Part shown: piece by piece, positions 58,903 to 64,000 of the stretch
Layout: each line of letters opens with the position of its first letter
How positions within the stretch are numbered: the first letter of the stretch is position 1
Origin: CAYWMD01 sp964458575
Lineage (GTDB): Bacteria > Verrucomicrobiota > Verrucomicrobiia > Limisphaerales > JADLHS01
Assembly (NCBI GenBank): GCA_964458575.1
Contig: CAYWMD010000001.1
Location: 1-64,000, forward strand
DNA length: 64,000 bases
Direction of reading: 5' to 3'
Position numbers and translations under genes: made by a program
Notes under the pieces: model-generated
What the model was told of the DNA's origin: nothing
The model's database searches: none
The model's input: only the letters and a program-made list of their open reading frames with translations

Positions 58903-60192
58903 ATGAAGATTCTTGTAATCGGTTCGGGTGGACGCGAACACGCCCTGGTCTGGAAACTCGCGCAATCACCGCACGCCACGCAGATGTGGTGCGCGCCCGG
59001 CAACGCCGGTATTACGCAGGAACACCTTGTCAAAAGCGGCACGCCAGTCGAATGCGTCAACATCGGCGCGGAAGATTTGCCCAAGTTGCTGGCATTCGCG
59101 CAGGAGAAGCAGGTGGATTTTACCGTCGTCGGCCCGGACAACCCGCTCGCGCTCGGCATCGTGGATTTGTTCCAAAAGCACGGCCTGAAGATTTGGGGCG
59201 TGAACCAGAAGGCGTCGCAGTTCGAGGCGTCGAAAGTTTTCTCGCAGAAGTTCATGGAGAAATACGGTATTCCAACCGCTGCGGCTGGAACGTTCTCCGA
59301 TGTTGTTGCCGCGAAGACATTCTGCGCCAGGCTTGGCGGCAAATGCGTCGTGAAAGCCGACGGCCTCGCGCTCGGCAAAGGCGTGTTGATCTGCCACAAC
59401 CAAGCCGAAGCCGAAAAGGCCGTGGACGAAATCATGGTCAGCAAGGCGTTCGGCGCGGCGGGCGCAAACGTCGTCATCCAGGAATTTCTCGAAGGCATCG
59501 AGGTGTCGCTCCACGCTCTCTGCGATGGCAAGACGGCGAAGATGTTCCACACGTCACAGGACCACAAACGCGTGGGCGATGGCGATACGGGCCTGAACAC
59601 CGGCGGCATGGGAACGTATTCGCCTACGCCATTCCTGAACGACAAGCAAATCGTCGAAGTCGCCAACAAAGTGCTCGAACCCTTCATGCGCGGCTGTGTG
59701 GCGGAGGGGATTGATTATCGCGGCCTGCTGTATCCCGGCGTGATGCTCACGAAGGACGGCCCGAAGATTCTTGAATTCAACGCGCGCTTCGGTGACCCAG
59801 AAACGCAGGTCTATCTCACGCGCCTCGAAAATGATCTCGTAGAACTACTCGACGCCAGCGCGAGCGGCACGTTGGCGAAACACGAATTGAAATGGAAACC
59901 CGAAGCCAGCGTGTGCGTCATCATGGCCAGCGGCGGCTATCCGGGAAATTATCCGAAAGGGAAGATCATCACCGGGCTCGACGGCACGAACAAACTGCCC
60001 AGCACGAAAGTGTTCCACGCCGGCACATCTTTGAAAGACGGCCAGATCGTGACCAACGGCGGTCGCGTCCTCGGCGTGACCGCGCTGGGTAAAGATTTAC
60101 GCACCGCCCAAGCCGCCGCCTACGCCGCCGTGGAGTGCATTCAGTTTGAAGGTGCGCATTTTCGCCGTGACATTGCGGCGAAGGCGTTTTGA
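58903..60192 (+). CDS. purD: Phosphoribosylamine-glycine ligase
   Basis: A 429-residue ATP-grasp enzyme, step 2 of purine synthesis. It starts MKILVIGSGGREHALVWKLAQS. Further blocks are VVGPDNPLALGI, VVKADGLALGKGV, EGIEVSLHALCDG, GGMGTYSP, PKILEFNARFGDPETQV and GGYPGNYPKGK. Length and motifs are typical. It has its own upstream region of 240 bases that contains an inverted-repeat element, so it is not strictly cotranscribed with purM. Confidence 0.96.
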   Translation: MKILVIGSGGREHALVWKLAQSPHATQMWCAPGNAGITQEHLVKSGTPVECVNIGAEDLPKLLAFAQEKQVDFTVVGPDNPLALGIVDLFQKHGLKIWGVNQKASQFEASKVFSQKFMEKYGIPTAAAGTFSDVVAAKTFCARLGGKCVVKADGLALGKGVLICHNQAEAEKAVDEIMVSKAFGAAGANVVIQEFLEGIEVSLHALCDGKTAKMFHTSQDHKRVGDGDTGLNTGGMGTYSPTPFLNDKQIVEVANKVLEPFMRGCVAEGIDYRGLLYPGVMLTKDGPKILEFNARFGDPETQVYLTRLENDLVELLDASASGTLAKHELKWKPEASVCVIMASGGYPGNYPKGKIITGLDGTNKLPSTKVFHAGTSLKDGQIVTNGGRVLGVTALGKDLRTAQAAAYAAVECIQFEGAHFRRDIAAKAF

Positions 60193-60641
60193 ATCAACCA
60201 CGAAATGCCCGGGCCACACGAAATGGTTTTCAGCGCCGTAGGCGCGGACTCTTTGTAGTTCAAGAACCCAAAAGGGAATCACGCTCCGTAGGCGGGTGTT
60301 ACGAAATGCGTTTCTGCGTTTTCTGGATTTCCTCACGAAAACGCGTCTTTTGGAGCCGTTCATCGTGCGGGAACTTTTTGCTGTCGCGCGAATCGAGAAC
60401 GAGCAAACGCCAATGCTGGCCGAGATTTCTTTGACCTGGCCGCTATCATTTTTAAATGCGTTCGACGAGGAAACTCGACGCACTATTTTTGCCGATTCCC
60501 CCACAGACGAAGACACTTGCTCCGAATTGCGCAACACCCTCCACAGGGGCGCATCGGCAGAATCTGGCGCCCCTCCATACGAACCAGGTTCCGGAGTGCG
60601 CTGGCAGAGCGGAGCGGCAGGCGCGAGTCGTTGCAGCCGCT
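60193..60641. other. Intergenic stretch between purD and the sigma-factor gene
   Basis: No supported gene in 449 bases; several frames are open but without protein character. It includes part of an inverted-repeat family (60196-60222), two short hairpins (GCGCC-GTA-GGCGC near 60235 and a similar CGCTCCGTAGGCG near 60285) and a GGGGCGC/GCGCCCC stem with a 14-base loop (about 60546-60573), which could act in termination of the sigma gene. Confidence 0.5.
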
Positions 60642-62189
60642 TTAGCGCCCGGATTGTCGGGAGGTAACGCCTGCTTTGCGACCGAGATAGGCACGGTATT
60701 GTGCGACTTGATCGGGGGTCAAAACACTTTCCACGGCGGCGATTTGTTGGTCTTTCATTTGTTGCGCCAATGCTGTCGCATCCGCCTGGCTCGATGCTTT
60801 GGAAATTTGCATCATGCTGTTCCGGAGACTTTGGAAAGCGGTGGCAAAGGCCTGGTCCTGTTGGTCGGCAGACAGATCCACAGCCTTCTGCACGTCCGAC
60901 AAAGCGGCCCCAGCACGAATCACCAAGCTGGGCCGCAACTCCTCTTCCTTGAAAGTGTCGTAAGCGTTTTGTTGGTCGGGAGACAGGACTGCTCGAATCT
61001 TTGAATCGCGTTCAAAACCGGCGTTCGTGGTGCGCAGGATGTCTGCAACGGACTGTGATTGCCCATCCGTCAGTGCCAGACGGGATGCCAACCGGCTAAG
61101 CTGATTCGTGACAGCCGTTTCGATTCTACTGCTAATCTGCTCTTGAGTCAGTTGTGGTGTGGTAGTTTGGGCATTCTGCACCTGTTGTTGTTGCGCGGAC
61201 TTGAGTGCCGCCAGCTCCGCTTCCGCAGATTGGGCGCGATTCGCAAGGCCGCGAAGCCGCAGCACTTCGGCTTTCAACTCCTCGTTCGAGTCGGGTGTTG
61301 CGGTGGCAATGTGGTCGGTCGCAGTGGGAAGACCGGCCTGTAATTGCTGCAGTTGTTCCCTCAATGGGGCTTGTTGCTGCTCGAGGCGCCGGACCTGATC
61401 GCGCAGTTGTGCAGCTTGATGGGCTTCGTAAATGCCCGCGCCGGCCAGCACGGCGACGGTGGCGGTGACAAGTGTTTTCTGGAATGTAGTCATGGCAATG
61501 GTTTTGGTGATGGTCGCAATGATCGTTGACGTGGCCGCGGTGGTCCCCGCCAGCGCGGCAGTGGAAATGGTGACGACTAATCCCGCGGGCGCGGCTTGCA
61601 CGGCATTGGCCGAAACGACAACCGCCAGTCCGCTCGTACCAATGGCAACTCCGCGTTTGACGAAGAATTCGCGGAGTCGTTCCACGGCGCGGCTCACGCG
61701 TTTTTGCGCGGCATCGGAGCTGATGCCGAGCTTGCTGCCGATTTCGGCGGCGGAGTACTTTTCGAAGTAGCGGAGCAGAACGGCGTCGCGGTCTGGTTCG
61801 CTGAGTTCGCCGAGCGCGGCGTCGAGGTGGGGCGCGATTTCTTCCCACGAAGCATTGGGCGCGGGGGAGAGCAGTTCATTCATGGCGGCAGCCTCTTGTT
61901 CGTGGGTTTGCCGGCGCACAGCGGCGCGGACATGTTTTGCCGCCAGTTGGCGCGCGGTGGTGTGCAGCCAGCCGGAAAGAACCGGGTGATTGGCCAATTG
62001 CGCCGCCTGCTGGGCGAGCGCGATAAAAACGGCTTGGGTTACATCCTGCGCGGAGTGCGCTTCCGTCGTCATGCGCCAGGCGGCGGAGTGGACGAGGTCA
62101 ATGTGCCGCTGCACCAGAGTGGTGAACGCCGCGTCCGATCGGTTTTCCGCGTAATCGCGCAAGAGTTCTTGGTCGGCCCGTTCGTTCAT
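60642..62189 (-). CDS. ECF sigma factor fused to a membrane, coiled-coil and Spy-like helical tail
   Basis: A 515-residue protein. Residues about 1-175 are an RNA polymerase sigma factor of the ECF type: region 2 with DLVHSAAWRMTTEAHSAQDV and HTTARQLAAKHVR, region 4 with YSAAEIGSKLGISSDAAQKRVSRAVERLREFF. Then come Ala/Thr-rich hydrophobic stretches, at least one transmembrane helix (about residues 236-254), a Gln-rich coiled coil (AHQAAQLRDQVRRLEQQQAPLREQLQQLQ) and a C-terminal helical region with LTDGQSQSV, LSPDQQNAYDTF and LTPDQVAQYRAYL, resembling CpxP/Spy LTxxQ repeats. Such a tail could sense envelope state and hold the sigma domain at the membrane. No separate anti-sigma gene is adjacent. 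Confidence 0.82.
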   Translation of the reverse strand: MNERADQELLRDYAENRSDAAFTTLVQRHIDLVHSAAWRMTTEAHSAQDVTQAVFIALAQQAAQLANHPVLSGWLHTTARQLAAKHVRAAVRRQTHEQEAAAMNELLSPAPNASWEEIAPHLDAALGELSEPDRDAVLLRYFEKYSAAEIGSKLGISSDAAQKRVSRAVERLREFFVKRGVAIGTSGLAVVVSANAVQAAPAGLVVTISTAALAGTTAATSTIIATITKTIAMTTFQKTLVTATVAVLAGAGIYEAHQAAQLRDQVRRLEQQQAPLREQLQQLQAGLPTATDHIATATPDSNEELKAEVLRLRGLANRAQSAEAELAALKSAQQQQVQNAQTTTPQLTQEQISSRIETAVTNQLSRLASRLALTDGQSQSVADILRTTNAGFERDSKIRAVLSPDQQNAYDTFKEEELRPSLVIRAGAALSDVQKAVDLSADQQDQAFATAFQSLRNSMMQISKASSQADATALAQQMKDQQIAAVESVLTPDQVAQYRAYLGRKAGVTSRQSGR

Positions 62190-62318
62190 TCACCAGATAA
62201 TACCCGGCCGATGAAACATCGGACAAAGAAATACCGGCTTTTCACGGTGGCCGGACGGCACAAACCATTTTGCGTGTTTTCGATTGAATGCGAAGCGCCG
62301 GCTCACTAAATTGCCGGC

Positions 62319-63536
62319 ATGAAAAATCACGGTCGTGACCTGCGGCGGACGGACACAAACTCAGCAGGGAAATTCCCCTTCCACTTAAGAATTCTTTGCG
62401 CGCTGTTCGCCGCAAGCCTGCTCGGGGCGGCCCCGGCACTGGCGGTGGACGATCCGGACGAAATATATCTCGGTATCTTTAAATCCATTCAACGGGCAGA
62501 TACGTTGAGCGAGAGCGGCCGCCTGGAGGCTGCCCTGGCGAAATATCAGCAGGCCCAGACGAATTTGGCAGCCTTCAAAAATAATTTCCCCACGTGGAAC
62601 GTGAAACTGGTTTCGTACCGGTTGAACTATTTGGCCGACAAAATCGAAGACCTGTCGAAGCCGCCGCCGGAACCGCCCACCGCCTCCGCGCCCCCCGAAA
62701 AGTCTGAAAAGTCTGAAGCACCCGCTCCAGCACCCGCAGCAAAGCCTGCTGCCAGTCAGGTAAAGTTGATCGAGGCCGGGTCCGAGCCACGCCAGAAGCT
62801 CCGGCTGCATCCGCAGGCCGACGACATGCAATCCGTGGTCGTCACCATCAAGACCGCCATGGACATGGGGACCGGGCAACCAATCAAACTGCCGGTGATC
62901 AAGACGCCGATGGAGGTCGTGACCAAAAGTGTTTCCCCGGACGGCGTCATTGCGTACGAGACGACCTTTGGCGATCCGAGTCTGGCCGAAGACGCCGAAG
63001 CCGCCCCGCAGGTGGCCGAGGCGTTGAAAAGTCAAATTGCGGGGCTCAAAGGCCTTGTGATCACGGGCACCCTTTCCGCCCGTGGCCTGGCCTCCGGGGT
63101 AAAAATCAAGGCGCCGCCCGGCACCAACCCGCAAACACGCATGATGCTGGAGCAAATCAAGGATGCCATGTCCACGTTCAGTTGCCCGCTGCCAGAAGAA
63201 CCCGTCGGGGCCGGCGCCAAGTGGGAGGTCAAGCAGTCCATCAAAACCCAAGGCCTGACCATCGCCCAGACGGCGACCTACGAACTTGTAGCCATCCAGG
63301 CCGACCGCCTCGAAACCAAAAGTTCCATTGCGCAAAGCCTGAGCAGCCCGGGCAGCAAAGCCGAACTCGGCAAGATGAGCGGTTCGGGCGCCGGAACCTC
63401 AACCTGGGAACTGTCGCGCATTTACCCGGCACGCGCCTCGATTGACGGTCACTCGGAAATCGTCGTGGGCATGGGAGCAAACAAGCAGGGCATGACGATG
63501 AAGACGGAAACCTCCGTCCAGATCGAGTCGAAATGA
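62319..63536 (+). CDS. Exported protein, DUF6263-like
   Basis: A 405-residue protein with a signal peptide (LCALFAASLLGAAPALA). Residues about 50-105 are TPR-like helices (SESGRLEAALAKYQQAQTNLAAF), then a Pro/Ala/Lys linker, and about 150-405 a beta-rich domain (KLRLHPQADDMQSVVVTIK..., then VGAGAKWEVKQSIKTQGLTIAQTATYELV). That text fits the DUF6263 family of lipoprotein-like unknowns. It diverges from the sigma gene, sharing a ~130-base intergenic region, and could be part of the same envelope response; inference. Confidence 0.7.
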   Translation: MKNHGRDLRRTDTNSAGKFPFHLRILCALFAASLLGAAPALAVDDPDEIYLGIFKSIQRADTLSESGRLEAALAKYQQAQTNLAAFKNNFPTWNVKLVSYRLNYLADKIEDLSKPPPEPPTASAPPEKSEKSEAPAPAPAAKPAASQVKLIEAGSEPRQKLRLHPQADDMQSVVVTIKTAMDMGTGQPIKLPVIKTPMEVVTKSVSPDGVIAYETTFGDPSLAEDAEAAPQVAEALKSQIAGLKGLVITGTLSARGLASGVKIKAPPGTNPQTRMMLEQIKDAMSTFSCPLPEEPVGAGAKWEVKQSIKTQGLTIAQTATYELVAIQADRLETKSSIAQSLSSPGSKAELGKMSGSGAGTSTWELSRIYPARASIDGHSEIVVGMGANKQGMTMKTETSVQIESK

Positions 63537-63605
63537 ACGAGCCGGGCGTTCGCTCCGACCGACGTCCTGCCCTCTGCGCCGGAACCCGCACGTAACGCCG
63601 TCCCC

Positions 63606-64000
63606 ATGAAAGCCTCCGACGCTCCGGAGTTCTTCAACTTTACCGGCGATGTCATGGATGGCTGGGCGCGAACCCGGCCGCAACAAGTCGGGTTGTGGTG
63701 CGTGGACGGCCGGACCGGCGCCGAAAGAAAATTTACCTTCCTGGAACTCGCAAGGTTGAGCTGTCAGGCCGCAAATGTCTTCTTAAGCCATAAAGTCCGG
63801 CGGGGGGATCGGGTGCTCGTGATGCTGCCCCGCGTCCCGGAATGGTGGATCGCCATGCTGGGCCTGATCCGGCTCGGCGCGATCCCGATTCCCGCGACCC
63901 AGCAATTGTCGGCGCGCGACGTGACCTATCGCCTGCAAACCGCGCAAATCGGCGCCGTGCTGACCACCGGCGAAGGCGCGTCGAAGGTCGTTGATTTTGA
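63606..64000 (+). CDS. Acyl-CoA synthetase (AMP-forming), N-terminal part
   Basis: The first ~131 residues of an AMP-forming ligase, cut by the window edge. It begins MKASDAPEFFNFTGDVMDGW, and has FTFLELARLSCQAANVF and GDRVLVMLPRVPEWW, then LGLIRLGAIPIPATQQLS, typical of medium-chain acyl-CoA synthetases (ACSM-like). The catalytic and P-loop motifs lie outside the window. It follows the DUF6263-like gene after 69 bases. Confidence 0.85.
   Translation, partial: MKASDAPEFFNFTGDVMDGWARTRPQQVGLWCVDGRTGAERKFTFLELARLSCQAANVFLSHKVRRGDRVLVMLPRVPEWWIAMLGLIRLGAIPIPATQQLSARDVTYRLQTAQIGAVLTTGEGASKVVDF

Noticed and set aside
60296..60667. A 123-codon frame between purD and the sigma gene
   Set aside because: Its latter half runs through hairpin-rich intergenic sequence and the whole lacks protein-like character.

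Overview
The window is one contig segment of a GC-rich, Gram-negative-type bacterium. Protein style points to the Verrucomicrobiota, most likely the Limisphaerales/Pedosphaera group. The signs are secreted proteins ending in a short domain closed by FYRV/FYRL, sequences rich in Thr-Asn, many prepilin-like proteins, Rhs-core tails on small secreted proteins, a Tat-exported Gfo/Idh/MocA enzyme, an ECF sigma factor with a fused membrane and coiled-coil tail, and few clear Shine-Dalgarno sites. This placement is inference from protein style; no rRNA or tRNA was seen.

Layout. 1-423: end of pyruvate phosphate dikinase. 871-6116: two prepilin-like proteins, a pilus-assembly-like protein and a membrane-anchored protein with two receiver domains. 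6135-8102: a methyltransferase and an exported S1/P1-type nuclease. 8152-11546 (minus): a transglutaminase / alpha-E / circularly permuted ATP-grasp cassette. 11701-15054 (minus): metX and metY around a secreted unknown. 15153-20670 (minus): a five-gene phospholipid cluster with two fusion proteins. 21293-22627: a Tat-exported oxidoreductase. 22896-26634: ahcY and metK diverging from an ArsR-methyltransferase fusion that resembles the SahR regulators. With metX/metY these form much of a methionine/SAM cycle. 26667-32669: sialidase-like protein, leuS, signal peptidase I and a small anchored protein. 32885-33840: a DNA glycosylase and an SMR exporter.

34011-46231 is the accessory heart of the window. 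It begins with an exported subtilisin-like protease with ten PKD repeats. A 5'-truncated Rhs core follows, then a run of small cassettes. In two of them a near-identical Sec signal peptide and the last ~40 residues of an Rhs core are joined to unrelated C-terminal domains. Each is followed at once by a small membrane protein or lipoprotein. This part is AT-richer than its surroundings and is the best candidate for a little-described system.

46213-52891: a beta-lactamase-like/NamZ fusion, then prpB-prpC-(membrane protein)-prpD of the methylcitrate cycle. 52902-64000: a LysM protein, an MFS transporter, purM and purD separated by an AT-rich orphan and a ceramidase-like enzyme, an ECF sigma fusion, an exported unknown and the start of an acyl-CoA synthetase.

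A second theme is small palindromic DNA. At least five distinct families of hairpin or inverted-repeat elements are seen. One is inserted in frame in both leuS and prpD, with stems that co-vary between copies. Heptanucleotide tandem repeats lie inside leuS and purM.
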